Shown here in pieces: positions 49,303 to 59,950 of a DNA stretch of 64,000 nt. The stretch's first letter is position 1; every line of letters begins with the position of its first letter. Made by a program: the position numbers and the translations under genes. The notes under the pieces are model-generated. The model was given only the letters and a program-made list of their open reading frames with translations, searched no databases and was not told where the DNA came from. This DNA is from Roseivirga pacifica (GTDB lineage: Bacteria > Bacteroidota > Bacteroidia > Cytophagales > Cyclobacteriaceae): the NCBI RefSeq assembly GCF_900111145.1, contig NZ_FOIR01000004.1, positions 62,001 to 126,000 on the forward strand. Direction: 5' to 3'.

Positions 49303-49421
49303 TCAGCCCTTTGGGTTGTCCTCAGCCTTGCTCTTTCTTGTAAGTTGATTATGATAATGAGCATTGTTGGCTTATATTGGCAACCAATTTCAAAAATTGA
49401 GGGATCAAACCCCCTACATGA

Positions 49422-50420
49422 ATGACTAAAATCAGCGCGCAAATCAGCGGTGTGCACGGCTACGTGCCCGACTACGTTCTAACCAATAAAGAGTTAGAAA
49501 CCATAGTTGAAACAACCGATGAATGGATTACCACTCGCACCGGTATTAAAGAAAGAAGAATCCTTAAAGGTGAAAACCAAGGAACTTCAGTAATTGGTAT
49601 AGAAGCAGTAAAAGGCCTTCTAGAAAAGACCAATACCGACCCAAAAGACATTGACCTTATTATTTGTGCTACTACAACGCCAGACATGGTGTTTCCCGCA
49701 ACGGCCAACATAATTGGCGATGCCGTAGGAGCTACAAATGCATTTAACTACGACCTTCAGGCTGCTTGCTCTGGCTTTTTATACGCATTAGCAACAGGTA
49801 GCCAGTTTATTGAAACTGGTAAATACAAAAAAGTAGTTGTAGTGGGTGCAGACAAGATGTCTTCTATTATAGATTATTCAGACAGAACCACCTGCATTAT
49901 ATTTGGCGATGGTGGTGGCGCTGTTTTGCTAGAGCCTACCGAAGATGAGTTCGGAATTAGAGATTCCATTCTTAGATCGGACGGTTCGGGTGCACAATAC
50001 CTGCACATGAAAGCAGGTGGTAGCCGCAAGCCAGCAACTGAAGAAACAATTAAAAATAGAGAGCATTACGTTTACCAAGAAGGTTCGGCAGTATTTAAAT
50101 TTGCTGTAACCAATATGGCCGATGTTGCTGCAGAAATAATGGATCGAAACAATTTGACTGGTGAAGACATTTCATACTTAGTGCCTCACCAAGCCAATAA
50201 GCGAATTATTGATGCAACAGCACGCAGAATGAATGTTGGAGACGACAAAGTAATGCTCAACATTCAGAAATACGGAAATACCACAAGCGGCACAATTCCA
50301 TTGTGTCTGTGGGATTACGAATCGCAACTCCGCAAAGGTGACAACCTAATTTTAGCCGCCTTTGGTGGTGGTTTCACTTGGGGTTCTGTATACGTCAAAT
50401 GGGCTTACGACCCAAAATAG
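49422..50420 (+). CDS. fabH: 3-oxoacyl-ACP synthase III
   Basis: Initiates fatty-acid synthesis by condensing acetyl-CoA (or a branched starter) with malonyl-ACP. The 332 residues carry the catalytic triad: Cys116 in QAACSGF, His in VPHQAN and Asn in [21 protein letters not shown] near 35-47 is the CoA-binding loop typical of the family. First gene of fabH-efp-accB-accC. The plsX gene often found before fabH is absent. Confidence 0.96.
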   Translation: MTKISAQISGVHGYVPDYVLTNKELETIVETTDEWITTRTGIKERRILKGENQGTSVIGIEAVKGLLEKTNTDPKDIDLIICATTTPDMVFPATANIIGDAVGATNAFNYDLQAACSGFLYALATGSQFIETGKYKKVVVVGADKMSSIIDYSDRTTCIIFGDGGGAVLLEPTEDEFGIRDSILRSDGSGAQYLHMKAGGSRKPATEETIKNREHYVYQEGSAVFKFAVTNMADVAAEIMDRNNLTGEDISYLVPHQANKRIIDATARRMNVGDDKVMLNIQKYGNTTSGTIPLCLWDYESQLRKGDNLILAAFGGGFTWGSVYVKWAYDPK

Positions 50421-50442
50421 TTTGAAATAGAAACCAAATAAA

Positions 50443-51009
50443 ATGGCAAGTACTGCAGATTTCAAAAATGGTCTATGCATCGTTTATAACAACGACTTGT
50501 ATATGATCACGGAATTTCAACACGTAAAGCCGGGTAAAGGCCCTGCTTTTGTGAGAACAAAACTGAAAAACGTAAAAACCGGCAAGGTAGTAGACAATAC
50601 TTTCTCTGCTGGGCATAAGGTGGAAACGGCTCGTGTAGAAAAGCGAACCCACCAATTCTTGTTCAAAGATGATTTCGGTTTTCACTTTATGAATTCCGAT
50701 ACATTTGAGCAAGTGATGATTGAGGAGCAAATGATTGATGCTGCCGACCTAATTAAGGATGGTCAACAGGCTGACATTCTCTTTCATGCCGAAACAGAAA
50801 CACCACTTACTTGCGAGCTACCTGCATACGTAGAGCTTGAGGTTACTTATACTGAGCCGGGCATTAAAGGCGACACCGCTACAAATGCTACTAAGCCGGC
50901 AACACTTGAGACTGGAGCTGAAATTCAAGTCCCATTATTCATTAACTTAGGAGATAAAATCAAAGTAGATACGAGAACTCACTCATATGGTGAGCGTGTG
51001 AAATCATAA
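50443..51009 (+). CDS. efp: Elongation factor P
   Basis: A 188-residue translation factor easing polyproline stalls. The N-terminal KOW-like domain tip reads [10 protein letters not shown] with Lys32 at the modified position, so it is a lysine-type rather than the arginine-rhamnosyl type. Two OB domains follow; THSYGERV ends the protein. Twenty-two bases after fabH, eleven before accB. Confidence 0.95.
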   Translation: MASTADFKNGLCIVYNNDLYMITEFQHVKPGKGPAFVRTKLKNVKTGKVVDNTFSAGHKVETARVEKRTHQFLFKDDFGFHFMNSDTFEQVMIEEQMIDAADLIKDGQQADILFHAETETPLTCELPAYVELEVTYTEPGIKGDTATNATKPATLETGAEIQVPLFINLGDKIKVDTRTHSYGERVKS

Positions 51010-51020
51010 ACTTACCTGGA

Positions 51021-51497
51021 ATGAATCCCAAAGAAATTAAAAACATGATCGACTTCATTGCCAAATCTGGTTTGGCTGAAGTAAACATTGAAACTGAAGA
51101 ATTTAAAATCGAGGTTAAGAGAGAAACAGAAGCAAAAGTAGTTCAGTCTGCGCCTGCTGCTGCTCCAGCACCAGCTGCTGCTCCGGCTCCTACGCCATCA
51201 CCAGCTGCCCCTGCACCAGAGGCCGCTCCTGCAAAACCTGCTGACGATAGCTCGAAATATGTAGAAATCAAGTCACCTATGATTGGTACTTTCTACCGCT
51301 CTCCAAAGCCAGAAGATCCTTCTTTCGTGAATGTAGGCGATAGCGTTTCTGCTGGCGACAAGGTTTGTATTGTTGAGGCAATGAAGCTTTTCAACGAAAT
51401 TGAATCTGAGGTTTCTGGTAAAATTGTAAAAGTACTGGTAGAAAACGCCTCTCCAGTTGAATACGATCAGCCGCTGTTCTTAGTTGATCCATCTTAA
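51021..51497 (+). CDS. accB: Biotin carboxyl carrier protein of acetyl-CoA carboxylase
   Basis: The 158-residue protein has a short N-terminal part, an Ala/Pro-rich linker (about 42-75) and a biotinyl domain. Biotin attaches at Lys122 in [25 protein letters not shown] forms the protruding thumb typical of AccB. It is the BirA substrate (birA at 61325-62083) and works with AccC, encoded 48 bases downstream. Confidence 0.96.
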   Translation: MNPKEIKNMIDFIAKSGLAEVNIETEEFKIEVKRETEAKVVQSAPAAAPAPAAAPAPTPSPAAPAPEAAPAKPADDSSKYVEIKSPMIGTFYRSPKPEDPSFVNVGDSVSAGDKVCIVEAMKLFNEIESEVSGKIVKVLVENASPVEYDQPLFLVDPS

Positions 51498-51545
51498 GAA
51501 AGAGAGCTGCATTGCTCTTGAATGTTTCATTTTAATTGAATCATT

Positions 51546-52889
51546 GTGTTCAAAAAGATATTAATAGCCAACAGAGGTGAGATTGCCTTGCGCGTTATCA
51601 GAACGTGTAAAGAAATGGGCATAAAAACCGTAGCGGTTTATTCTACTGCCGACAAAGACAGCTTGCACGTACGCTTTGCTGACGAAGCAGTAAACATTGG
51701 CCCAGCACCTTCTAATCAGTCTTATTTAAAAATACCTCATATCATTTCTGCTGCAGAAATCACTAATGCAGATGCCATTCACCCAGGCTACGGCTTCCTT
51801 TCTGAGAATGCGGAGTTCTCTAGAGTGTGTGAAGAGTATGGCATTAAATTTATTGGTGCCAGCCCAGGAATGATCGACAAAATGGGTGACAAGGCAACAG
51901 CCAAAGCCACCATGAAAGAAGCTGGCGTACCTACCATTCCTGGTTCGGAAGGACTTTTGGATAGCGTAGAAGAAGGTATAGTGCTAGCCAACGAAATGAA
52001 ATACCCGGTAATACTAAAAGCAACTGCTGGTGGTGGTGGCCGTGGTATGAGAATCGTTAATGATGATTCTGGTTTCAAAAAAGCTTGGGACGATGCCAAA
52101 ATGGAATCGGCTGCCGCTTTTGGTAACGATGGCCTTTACTTAGAGAAATTCATCGAGGAGCCACGTCACGTTGAAATTCAGGTTGTAGGCGATAGCAACG
52201 GAAAAGCTTGTCACCTTTCTGAAAGAGATTGCTCTATTCAGCGTAGACACCAAAAATTGGTAGAAGAGACTCCATCTCCTGCTATCAACCAAGAGATTCG
52301 TGACAAAATGGGTGCTGCCGCGGTAAAAGCTGCAGAAGCCATTGGTTACGAAGGTGCAGGAACTGTAGAATTCCTACTCGACAAAAATGGTGACTTCTAC
52401 TTTATGGAGATGAACACCAGAATTCAGGTTGAGCACCCAATTACTGAAGAAGTAACTGACTTTGATCTGATTAAGGAGCAGATTAAAGTAGCCGCTGGCG
52501 AGCCAATTTCTGGCAAGAACTACTACCCTAAGCTTTACGCTATGGAGTGTAGAATTAATGCAGAAGACCCTCGCCATGGCTTCAGACCTTCTCCAGGTAA
52601 AATCACCAACCTTCACCTACCAGGTGGACACGGTGTGCGTGTAGATAGCCATGTTTACGCTGGCTATAGCATTCCTCCAAACTACGACTCAATGATTGCC
52701 AAGCTTATTGTAAGCGGACAGTCTCGAGAAGAAGTAATTGTGAGAATGAAACGTGCCCTTGAGGAGTTCGTGATTGAAGGAATTAAAACAACGATTCCTT
52801 TCCACATTAAATTGATGAGTGATGAAGGATTCAAATCCGGAAACTTCACCACCAAGTACTTAGAAACATTTGATTTCTCTGACCTTTAG
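51546..52889 (+). CDS. accC: Biotin carboxylase subunit of acetyl-CoA carboxylase
   Basis: ATP-grasp enzyme of 447 residues carboxylating biotin on AccB. Motifs include [18 protein letters not shown] at the start, [14 protein letters not shown], the glycine loop GGGGRGMRI, and [14 protein letters not shown] near the active site. Starts with GTG (no ATG in frame). A terminator follows 31 bases past its stop. Confidence 0.97.
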   Translation: MFKKILIANRGEIALRVIRTCKEMGIKTVAVYSTADKDSLHVRFADEAVNIGPAPSNQSYLKIPHIISAAEITNADAIHPGYGFLSENAEFSRVCEEYGIKFIGASPGMIDKMGDKATAKATMKEAGVPTIPGSEGLLDSVEEGIVLANEMKYPVILKATAGGGGRGMRIVNDDSGFKKAWDDAKMESAAAFGNDGLYLEKFIEEPRHVEIQVVGDSNGKACHLSERDCSIQRRHQKLVEETPSPAINQEIRDKMGAAAVKAAEAIGYEGAGTVEFLLDKNGDFYFMEMNTRIQVEHPITEEVTDFDLIKEQIKVAAGEPISGKNYYPKLYAMECRINAEDPRHGFRPSPGKITNLHLPGGHGVRVDSHVYAGYSIPPNYDSMIAKLIVSGQSREEVIVRMKRALEEFVIEGIKTTIPFHIKLMSDEGFKSGNFTTKYLETFDFSDL

Positions 52890-52920
52890 TCAGTATTATT
52901 TCATACAGAATTAATAGATT

Positions 52921-52948
52921 GCCAGCTTTTTATGAGCTGGCTTTTTTT
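52921..52948 (+). terminator. Rho-independent terminator after accC, abutting the next start codon
   Basis: GCCAGCT (52921-52927) pairs with AGCTGGC (52935-52941), followed by seven T residues (52942-52948). The ATG of the following gene is at 52949. Confidence 0.85.
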
Positions 52949-54241
52949 ATGAAGGAACTTTTCACCTTGAAACAGAACCTATTAATTTTTCTGTTTTTAA
53001 TCCTACTATCCACTGGTTTTACCACACAGCAAGCTGCAGATTATCGAATATATGTGGCGGCTGGTAGAGTTATGATAGATGACAAAACCAATCCCTATGC
53101 TGATGAGGATATGGTTGAAACCGAACCTGATGGCATAGTTACTCCCCATGCGCAATATCGATATGCTCCTATATTTGGAATCGCTCTTTACCCCATCTCA
53201 CTACTCCCAAAACAGCTTTATATTTTCCTTTGGCTGTTCCTGAATGCTTTTCTTTTGCTTAAAACACTTCTGCTATTCAGGAACTTTTTCCCAAAGCTAC
53301 TCGAGTCGAAAAAGGCATTTTTGGGAGTATGTGGTATTTCTCTGATTATGTGTATCAGACTAATAGGACAGAACTTTGAGCTAGGTCAAACTACCATAAT
53401 TCTCGTATTCCTGTCCTTCTACTCACTATACCTTAGCAAGCAAAACAAGCCGATACTGGGCGGTTTAATGTTAAGCTTAGCCATAATTACCAAAATAATG
53501 CCGCTAGTGCTTATGGCTTATTTTGTTTACCGTAAAGACTTCAAAACCCCAGTTTATACAATTGCTTGGACTGTATTCTTTGTTTTCTTGCCAATTATTT
53601 TTGTAGGCTATGAATACAACAACTTTTTGATTCAAGAATGGTATGGCATTATAAACCCAATGAACAAGGAATATACACTTGAAACCAAAACCGGTATTTA
53701 CAACTTGTCAGCCTTTATTTACGCCTACTTTACTGAAATGCCGGATCAAAAAATTTCTGGTAACAGAAGTTTAGCGTCACTCTCTTATGAGTTTGCTGGC
53801 ACAATCACAAATGTAGTCCGAGGCCTTTTTATCCTATTTACACTTTATTTCACTAAGTGGAATCCATTCAAATCCATTGATGACTACAAGCAGCTATTTT
53901 GGGAGTTTGGTTATATCAGCTTGGCCTTTCCTCTGATCTTTCCGGCTCAAAACAAGTATTCATTCTATTACATGTTTCCAGCCATCTTCTACTTGAGTAT
54001 TTATTTCTACACCCAGTCTAAAAGCTTAGGTTCTTGGAAGAAGATTAAGCCTTCTATATTAATTCCTTTAGCGCTGTACTTTATACTTACTAACCTTACC
54101 TCATCGAACATAATTGGAAAAGCATTGTATGATCAAACCCAGTATTTTAAGATCATAACATTTGGGGCAATAGCCCTGTTGATCGCTTATATTCAAGTGA
54201 AACCAAGCATGCTGCAACCTAAAGCAACCAATAAACAATGA
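52949..54241 (+). CDS. Family 87 glycosyltransferase-like membrane protein (DUF2029)
   Basis: I use the ATG at 52949; the longer frame from 52919 overlaps a terminator. The 430-residue product has about ten membrane segments. DYRIYVAAGRVMIDDKTNPYADEDM near residue 27 (read as DYRIYVAAG then NPYAD) is the polyprenol-linked mannosyltransferase signature region, with PHAQYRYAPIF and ELGQTTIILVFL later. It likely uses a polyprenyl-phosphate sugar on the outer face of the inner membrane. Coupled by ATGA to a GtrB-like transferase, which might supply that donor. Confidence 0.82.
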   Translation: MKELFTLKQNLLIFLFLILLSTGFTTQQAADYRIYVAAGRVMIDDKTNPYADEDMVETEPDGIVTPHAQYRYAPIFGIALYPISLLPKQLYIFLWLFLNAFLLLKTLLLFRNFFPKLLESKKAFLGVCGISLIMCIRLIGQNFELGQTTIILVFLSFYSLYLSKQNKPILGGLMLSLAIITKIMPLVLMAYFVYRKDFKTPVYTIAWTVFFVFLPIIFVGYEYNNFLIQEWYGIINPMNKEYTLETKTGIYNLSAFIYAYFTEMPDQKISGNRSLASLSYEFAGTITNVVRGLFILFTLYFTKWNPFKSIDDYKQLFWEFGYISLAFPLIFPAQNKYSFYYMFPAIFYLSIYFYTQSKSLGSWKKIKPSILIPLALYFILTNLTSSNIIGKALYDQTQYFKIITFGAIALLIAYIQVKPSMLQPKATNKQ

Positions 54242-55191
54242 ACACACCACATATCAACATTGTCATTCCGCTTTACAACGAAGAAGAGGTTTTTCAACAA
54301 TTAATCGATCGACTTACTGCTTTAATGGAAAGTTTTGACAAATCCATTGAAGTAATATTGGTAGATGATGGAAGTAGGGATGCCACTGCACAATTAATGG
54401 CCGACTTGGCGCTTAAGGATAGTCGTTTTCAAAGCATTGTTCTTTCTAGAAACTTTGGTCACCAAACAGCACTAACGGCAGGTTTACAGCAGGTTTCTGC
54501 TACTGATGCCGTTTTAATAATCGATGCTGACCTTCAAGACCCACCAGAGCTACTGGATAAATTATACCAGTACTATGAAGACGGATATGACGTAGTTTAT
54601 GCAGTAAGAAAGAACAGAAAAGAGGGTTTCCTGAAAAAACTCGCGTACAAGTCCTTCTATCGATTAATGGACAAAATCTCCTATATACAAATCCCCTTAG
54701 ATACTGGAGACTTCTCCCTAATTAGCGCTAAAGTAGCCAATCTTCTAAATGAAATGCCAGAGGAAAGTAGGTTTCTGAGGGGGATGAGAAGTTGGTTAGG
54801 CTTTAAACAAATTGGGATAGAATACGACAGAGAAGAAAGAAAGTCAGGAGAATCTAAATACTCTTTAAGAAAACTATTTCAATTAGCCTTTAATGGTGTA
54901 TTTAATTTTAGTGAAGCCCCTATCAAACTGATAACCAACTTAGGATTGCTCACGGTAATTTCCTCTTTTGCTTATTTAGGTTATGTTATTGCAAAAAAAC
55001 TGATTTACGGAAACGTACCAGAAGGCTTCACTGGTTTGTTATTTGTACTTGTCCTTTTCGGAGGAATTCAGTTATTATCACTTGGGCTAATTGGAGAATA
55101 CGTATTAAGAATATTCTTTCAAGTGAAACAGCGTCCCTTGTTTGTAATCAAAGAAAAAATTAAGAATGGAAAAATAAAAGGGAAAGACTAA
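54238..55191 (+). CDS. GtrB/DPM-like polyprenyl-phosphate glycosyltransferase
   Basis: The protein has 317 residues. A GT2 domain (about 1-230) with [34 protein letters not shown] (DxD) and TGDFSLIS is followed by two C-terminal membrane segments (about 235-255 and 265-290), matching ArnC/GtrB-type enzymes that load a sugar onto undecaprenyl phosphate. The donor sugar is unknown. Overlaps the GT87-like gene by four bases and its stop overlaps the convergent DUF3109 gene by four bases. Confidence 0.9.
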   Translation: MNTPHINIVIPLYNEEEVFQQLIDRLTALMESFDKSIEVILVDDGSRDATAQLMADLALKDSRFQSIVLSRNFGHQTALTAGLQQVSATDAVLIIDADLQDPPELLDKLYQYYEDGYDVVYAVRKNRKEGFLKKLAYKSFYRLMDKISYIQIPLDTGDFSLISAKVANLLNEMPEESRFLRGMRSWLGFKQIGIEYDREERKSGESKYSLRKLFQLAFNGVFNFSEAPIKLITNLGLLTVISSFAYLGYVIAKKLIYGNVPEGFTGLLFVLVLFGGIQLLSLGLIGEYVLRIFFQVKQRPLFVIKEKIKNGKIKGKD

Positions 55192-55754
55192 GCCTTTCCC
55201 TCAATTTCTTCACACAATTCTTTATACCACGCTTCACCATATTTACGGATAAGCGCGTCCTTCAAGAATTTATAAATAGGTACACCAAGTTTTTCTCCGA
55301 GCGTACAAGCCGCAGAACAAATGTCCCAACGGTCGTAATTCAACGCCTCATAATGATCATACTTGGTAATTCTAATTGGGTACAACTCGCAAGAAATAGG
55401 TTTCTTAAAAGTGGTTTTACCGTCTCTGTACGCCTGTTCTATACCGCACTTCAAAATGCCCTTATCATCGTAAATGGCAAAAGCACACTCCTTGCCACCA
55501 ATTGTAGTGGTAGAATAATCACCTTCAAAGTCCTTGATGTAAGTACCCTCTTGCTCTATCGCAGCAATTCCTTCTGGCGATAGGTACGGCTTTACAACTT
55601 CATATGCTGCCTCAATTTCCTTGAGTTCGTGTTCTTCAAGCGGAGCACCTAGGTCACCTTCTACACAGCAAGCACCTTTGCACTTATCCAGATCACACAC
55701 AAAGAAGTTCTCTTTTATGTCATCGCTCAATACCGCGTTATCTACCAGTATCAT
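55188..55754 (-). CDS. DUF3109-family cysteine-cluster protein
   Basis: The protein has 188 residues and resembles DUF3109 (YkgJ-like zinc/iron-binding cluster). Cysteines appear in [35 protein letters not shown] and ICSAACTLG. They probably bind a metal or cluster. The function is unknown. It overlaps the upstream glycosyltransferase gene by four bases on the same strand and may be cotranscribed with it. Confidence 0.85.
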   Translation of the reverse strand: MILVDNAVLSDDIKENFFVCDLDKCKGACCVEGDLGAPLEEHELKEIEAAYEVVKPYLSPEGIAAIEQEGTYIKDFEGDYSTTTIGGKECAFAIYDDKGILKCGIEQAYRDGKTTFKKPISCELYPIRITKYDHYEALNYDRWDICSAACTLGEKLGVPIYKFLKDALIRKYGEAWYKELCEEIEGKA

Positions 55755-56533
55755 TTCTTATCCTTATTTATTACTTCCCCTTGAGTTATACGCCAAATCT
55801 TAATCCCTCGTAGCATTACATCATAGCCGTTCAATGCTGAAATTACGAAGCCAACTTTTCCATCCAATATACCTAAACGTAGGATGTAGTGGTAGAAAAA
55901 GCGGTACCACGGTTTTACAATAATATTAAAGAAGAAGTTGGTACTCGCTCCTTTATGGATTTTGTCGTAAGCCTTCCATGTAGAGTACCAGCTAATTTTA
56001 CCCAAATAGTGGTTCAATCCCTTATAGGTATTGTGCATTATCACCTGTTTTAACTGGCCAACCGTACCGTCAGTAATTATCTCAGCGTGCACATTCTTAT
56101 CCTCATATCGGCATTTATCTCGCTTAAAAAGCCTTACCACCTTATCGTTTTGCCAACCACTATAATTCACTTTTTTACCCATAAAAAAGTTCTTCCGCTT
56201 AATCCAATAAGCGTCTTTTTGTTGGTTTTCCAGCTCCTTTTGAACCTCCTCAACCAATGTTTCGGTAGCGTACTCGTCAGCATCTAACAGAAAAATCCAT
56301 TCATGTTTGGCTTGAGGAATAATCCAGTTCTTTTGTGTGGCAGAGTTAACGTATTCGTGCTGAACAATTGTGGTTGGATACTTTTTGGCTATGTCTAGTG
56401 TACCATCTGTACTGAAAGAATCGATGATGATAATTTCATCGGCCCATAGCACCGACTGAATACATTGCTCAATATTCTCTTCCTCGTTAAAGGTTGGAAT
56501 GATGGCTGATACTTTGGGGTTCGCTTTTTTCAT
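55751..56533 (-). CDS. Family 2 glycosyltransferase, WaaE/KdtX-like (LPS core type)
   Basis: The protein has 260 residues. The GT-A domain has [50 protein letters not shown] and WKNKNF-like region typical of WaaE-type beta-glycosyltransferases that add sugar to lipopolysaccharide core. A basic C-terminal region may contact membrane. It diverges from the GT39-like gene and overlaps the DUF3109 gene. Confidence 0.88.
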   Translation of the reverse strand: MKKANPKVSAIIPTFNEEENIEQCIQSVLWADEIIIIDSFSTDGTLDIAKKYPTTIVQHEYVNSATQKNWIIPQAKHEWIFLLDADEYATETLVEEVQKELENQQKDAYWIKRKNFFMGKKVNYSGWQNDKVVRLFKRDKCRYEDKNVHAEIITDGTVGQLKQVIMHNTYKGLNHYLGKISWYSTWKAYDKIHKGASTNFFFNIIVKPWYRFFYHYILRLGILDGKVGFVISALNGYDVMLRGIKIWRITQGEVINKDKK

Positions 56534-56563
56534 AGAATTGACTGTTGAGCCACCTTTTCCTTT

Positions 56564-56571
56564 TAAATTTG
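56564..56571 (+). promoter_or_regulatory. Bacteroidetes -7 promoter element for the GT39-like gene
   Basis: TAAATTTG matches TAnnTTTG, 46 bases before the ATG at 56618. TTG boxes lie 17 and 23 bases upstream, neither at the usual spacing. Confidence 0.4.
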
Positions 56572-56617
56572 CGCCTCAAGAGGCAAAATTAAGGCCTTCC
56601 CATAAAATTCATAAATA

Positions 56618-58264
56618 ATGGAGAAAGTATTATCAGTAATCAGCCCTGACAGCTCAAAACCAAAGAACACATACTTTCTCTTTATCCTCATTGCTTTCGT
56701 TTATTTCTACAACTTTCACGTAAATGATATTTGGACACCCAACGAAAGTTTTTATGCTGATGCAGTTCGCGAAATGTTCGAGTCGGGCAATTTCATAGAC
56801 ATTAAATACAACTACGAACCGCGTTACAATAAACCCCCGCTTACTTACTGGGCTATAGCCGCTAGTAATGCCATTTTCGGGTTAAATGAATTCGGAATTA
56901 GATTACCGATTGTACTAATGGCACTCGGCTCTATTTGGCTTACCTATTTGCTTGGCAAGCGTATGTATGGCCAATCGGGCGGGTTTTATGCCATGATTAT
57001 TATGGCACTCGGCCTGCAACTATTAGCTGTAAAACAGTACGCTTCGCCCGAAGTCCCCCTCACCTACTTCTTTACACTTACCATGTATTGGTTTTATAGG
57101 GGGTATGAAGACCGATCGAACAAATACCTAATGCTCAGTTACATCGCCCTTGGACTCACTGTTTTAACCAAAGGCTTCCCCTATATAATTGTGATTGGGG
57201 GCATTGTAGGTTTTTATGTTTTACTAAAAAACTGGGGACAATGGAAGCAGCTTTGGAAAGACATTGTGTTTCTCAAACTTCCACTGGGCGTATTGATTGT
57301 TGGCGCAATTGGTCTTAGTTGGGTGATTTTTATGTACATAAAAGACGGACAAGCTTTTTGGGATATTTACTATACCGAAACCTTTGGAAGAGCGCTAGAG
57401 AAGAAGTCCAATGGCATGAAGCCATTCTTCTATATTGGGGTTTTAAGCTGGACAATAGTACCCTATTCACTCACGTTTTTTTACGCTGTTGTTCATTGGG
57501 CAATTTACCGCAAGTCCGCAAAACAGGCTCTCTTCCCTATTGCATGGGTATTAGTAATGCTCGTGATTTTCACCGTTTCAAAAGGTAAAATTCCAACATA
57601 CATCATTCAAGCGCACCCAGCCTTAGCATTGATGATTGTGCCAATGTTTATTGGCGAAAAGACACCAAGGTTGGCCATCAAGATCATTCACTTTTTCATA
57701 TCCGCTTTATTAACTGGCGGAATTATATACTTGATCTTAGAGCTTAATCTCTCCCTAGCATTTATGCTAATCCCTGCATTGTTGATTACTGCAACTGTAA
57801 TGTTCTTAATCAAGAAAGAAAGCTTCAAATTCAGCTTAATTCTTCCTTTTTGGGCCATGTTCGGCTTTATGATTGTATTCAGCTCTTTTCTTCCAAAAAT
57901 GGAGGCATTCAGACCTTATGACACTATTGGTGAAATAATCACTCAAAAGGAGATTGACAGGATAACACCTCTTCTACTCGATGCTTGGCTAATTCAAAAC
58001 CTGCCTTATTATGCCAAAAGGCATACCTTGAGAGATTATTCTCCAAGCATGATCAATGAATACGCTACGAGTAATGAAACGCTTGCCTTCTTACCAAAAG
58101 ATCATTTAACCGATTTAGACTTTGAATATGAGTTACTTTGGGAGGGAATGATCTATAACTTCTCCTCTGAGTCACAATTTTTCAAGTATGTTATGGCGGT
58201 TAATCAAGCGTTGAAGGGCAACACAGAAAAATTCGCTACCTACGCACTTGTATATAAACCTTAA
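56618..58264 (+). CDS. Family 39 glycosyltransferase (ArnT-like)
   Basis: The protein has 548 residues with about twelve membrane segments. The first periplasmic loop, with WTPNESFYADAVREM and YEPRYNKPPLTYWA, corresponds to the ArnT/PMT acidic motif (usually PDEARYA; here NES precedes FYA). GLTVLTKGFPY also fits. It should transfer a sugar from a polyprenyl carrier to lipid A, protein or glycan. Its stop overlaps that of the methyltransferase on the other strand by four bases. Confidence 0.88.
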   Translation: MEKVLSVISPDSSKPKNTYFLFILIAFVYFYNFHVNDIWTPNESFYADAVREMFESGNFIDIKYNYEPRYNKPPLTYWAIAASNAIFGLNEFGIRLPIVLMALGSIWLTYLLGKRMYGQSGGFYAMIIMALGLQLLAVKQYASPEVPLTYFFTLTMYWFYRGYEDRSNKYLMLSYIALGLTVLTKGFPYIIVIGGIVGFYVLLKNWGQWKQLWKDIVFLKLPLGVLIVGAIGLSWVIFMYIKDGQAFWDIYYTETFGRALEKKSNGMKPFFYIGVLSWTIVPYSLTFFYAVVHWAIYRKSAKQALFPIAWVLVMLVIFTVSKGKIPTYIIQAHPALALMIVPMFIGEKTPRLAIKIIHFFISALLTGGIIYLILELNLSLAFMLIPALLITATVMFLIKKESFKFSLILPFWAMFGFMIVFSSFLPKMEAFRPYDTIGEIITQKEIDRITPLLLDAWLIQNLPYYAKRHTLRDYSPSMINEYATSNETLAFLPKDHLTDLDFEYELLWEGMIYNFSSESQFFKYVMAVNQALKGNTEKFATYALVYKP

Positions 58265-58965
58265 TTAGAGGTTTGTAACCTGAATGGTTTAGCTTTTTTG
58301 CCAAGCAAAAACTTAAACTTAAAGAAGTTAGAAACTGCACTATCCTTTTTCCAAAGCGCAGCATGCTGTTCAAGTTTTACCAACTTGGTTACGTCAACAT
58401 CATTTGAAGCTAAACCCAAGCCACCGGCAGTTTTCCTGAAATCTTCTAAAATAAACCAGTACTTAAACTGCTTAATATGATCGTGATATTGCTTTCTATT
58501 GCTGTCATGAATAACCACAACACCATTTTTGGCCAACATAGCATGCGCTAGTTCAATACAGTTTTCGCGTCTTATACCATCAATTAAAATAAAATCGAAT
58601 GGGGCGAACTGCTGCGGAAAAGCGGCATATACATCATCTGCAGGGGTTTCTGGGGCATTATGCTCAACATCTACAAAATGTAGCGACAAATTGGGCCTAT
58701 CAATAACCTTAGAAATTTTGTCGAACCAACCCTTATGGTGCTCTATAGAAACCCATTCGGCACCCTCTGGCAAATGGCTCATGTAATATGGAGTACTTGT
58801 TCCGCAACCATATTCCAAGCACTTTTTAGGCTGACAGTTAGCAAACAACTCTTTAAAAAAATCAATCTCCTTGTATTTCATCCAAGGGTCTTTCGACTCT
58901 ATACCCAAAAACTTCTGGAGCTTTCTTTTTGTGCCCTTAGTATAAATGCTTGCTAGTGTTTCCAT
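58261..58965 (-). CDS. Class I SAM-dependent methyltransferase
   Basis: The protein has 234 residues. The Rossmann motif LEYGCGTSTPYY (motif I) is followed by WVSIEHHKGWFDKI and FDFILIDGIRRENC, which resemble the O-methyltransferase or FkbM-like groups acting on small polar acceptors or sugars. VVVIHDSNR is motif IV-like. Substrate unknown. The context of glycan genes suggests sugar methylation. Confidence 0.82.
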   Translation of the reverse strand: METLASIYTKGTKRKLQKFLGIESKDPWMKYKEIDFFKELFANCQPKKCLEYGCGTSTPYYMSHLPEGAEWVSIEHHKGWFDKISKVIDRPNLSLHFVDVEHNAPETPADDVYAAFPQQFAPFDFILIDGIRRENCIELAHAMLAKNGVVVIHDSNRKQYHDHIKQFKYWFILEDFRKTAGGLGLASNDVDVTKLVKLEQHAALWKKDSAVSNFFKFKFLLGKKAKPFRLQTSN

Positions 58966-59155
58966 ACTTCAAAATCTCACGAAGATATTATTTCTATCCT
59001 AAAAGCCCACTCCAAAACATCGCATTTCAGACACCAAGTAACTTACACAATTCCATTAATCATGATTTTACCGAATTGACACAATGCAGTTGATAGAATC
59101 AATTATATTTAGAATTCGACCAAACCATTATTAACCCAAATCACCACTACTAACT

Positions 59156-59905
59156 ATGTCTAAGAAATTTTCTAAGCTGCGGTTTCTCTACCGGGCTTAT
59201 AAGTATAGATACATTGAAGACTCAGCCGAACTAAAGTATATAGAAGATAATATTACGCCAGGCCAATTGGTACTTGACATTGGCACACACAAGGGAGGTT
59301 ACCTCTATTGGATTCAAAAGGCTACCGGTAAAAACGGCCGAGTAGTTGCCTTTGAACCACAACCCATATTGTACGACTATGTAAAAGAAGCGATTGATGT
59401 TTTTGATTACAAAAACGTGGAGTTTTACCACGGAGGCTTGTCTTCGCAACAAGGCACGCTCGATTTATTCATTCCAAAAGCAGAAGGATTAACATCTCCC
59501 GGTGCAACTTTCGAAAAAAGAGAGGGCAGAAAAGGACATTTTATTAAAGTACCCATTTACCAACTGGATGAACTCCTTGCTGAACGAAGACAACCGGTTT
59601 CATTTATTAAAATGGATGTGGAAGGCCATGAGCTAGAAGTATTTAAAGGTGCTGATAACATTTTAAAAAAGGACAGGCCTAAACTCATTTTTGAATGTGA
59701 AAACCGACACTTAAATAGTAGATCTGTAACAGATGTATTTGAATACGTTCAGGGTTTAGGGTATCGTGGCTTTTTCTTTAAAAATGGCAAAAAGCTCCCA
59801 ATAGACTCCTTCAATTCGGCAGAAGACCAACTGGTTGATGGCAACCTTCAAATAGTGAATAAAAAAGGCTACTGTAATAACTTCGTGTTTGAACCAACAG
59901 CATAA
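59156..59905 (+). CDS. FkbM-family methyltransferase
   Basis: The protein has 249 residues. LVLDIGTHKGGYLYWI is SAM motif I, VVAFEPQPILYDYV and FIKMDVEGHELEVFKGA with LIFECEN are the FkbM family hallmarks. Such enzymes O-methylate sugars or glycan hydroxyls. It is single-gene, with 190 bases before it and a terminator after it. It may modify the same surface glycan as its neighbours. Confidence 0.9.
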   Translation: MSKKFSKLRFLYRAYKYRYIEDSAELKYIEDNITPGQLVLDIGTHKGGYLYWIQKATGKNGRVVAFEPQPILYDYVKEAIDVFDYKNVEFYHGGLSSQQGTLDLFIPKAEGLTSPGATFEKREGRKGHFIKVPIYQLDELLAERRQPVSFIKMDVEGHELEVFKGADNILKKDRPKLIFECENRHLNSRSVTDVFEYVQGLGYRGFFFKNGKKLPIDSFNSAEDQLVDGNLQIVNKKGYCNNFVFEPTA

Positions 59906-59907
59906 AA

Positions 59908-59929
59908 AAAGGCTCCAAATGGAGCCTTT
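59908..59929. terminator. Bidirectional terminator between fkbM-like and ahcY genes
   Basis: AAAGGCTCC (59908-59916) and GGAGCCTTT (59921-59929) form a 9-base stem with an AAAT loop. T-rich sequence follows on both strands, more strongly on the minus strand, for ahcY. Confidence 0.85.
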
Positions 59930-59950
59930 CTCTTATAAGTTTCAATACTA

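Noticed and set aside
49203-49457. 84-codon minus-strand frame over the rpmF end and fabH start
   Set aside because: It spans a terminator and two conserved genes on the other strand; no motif.
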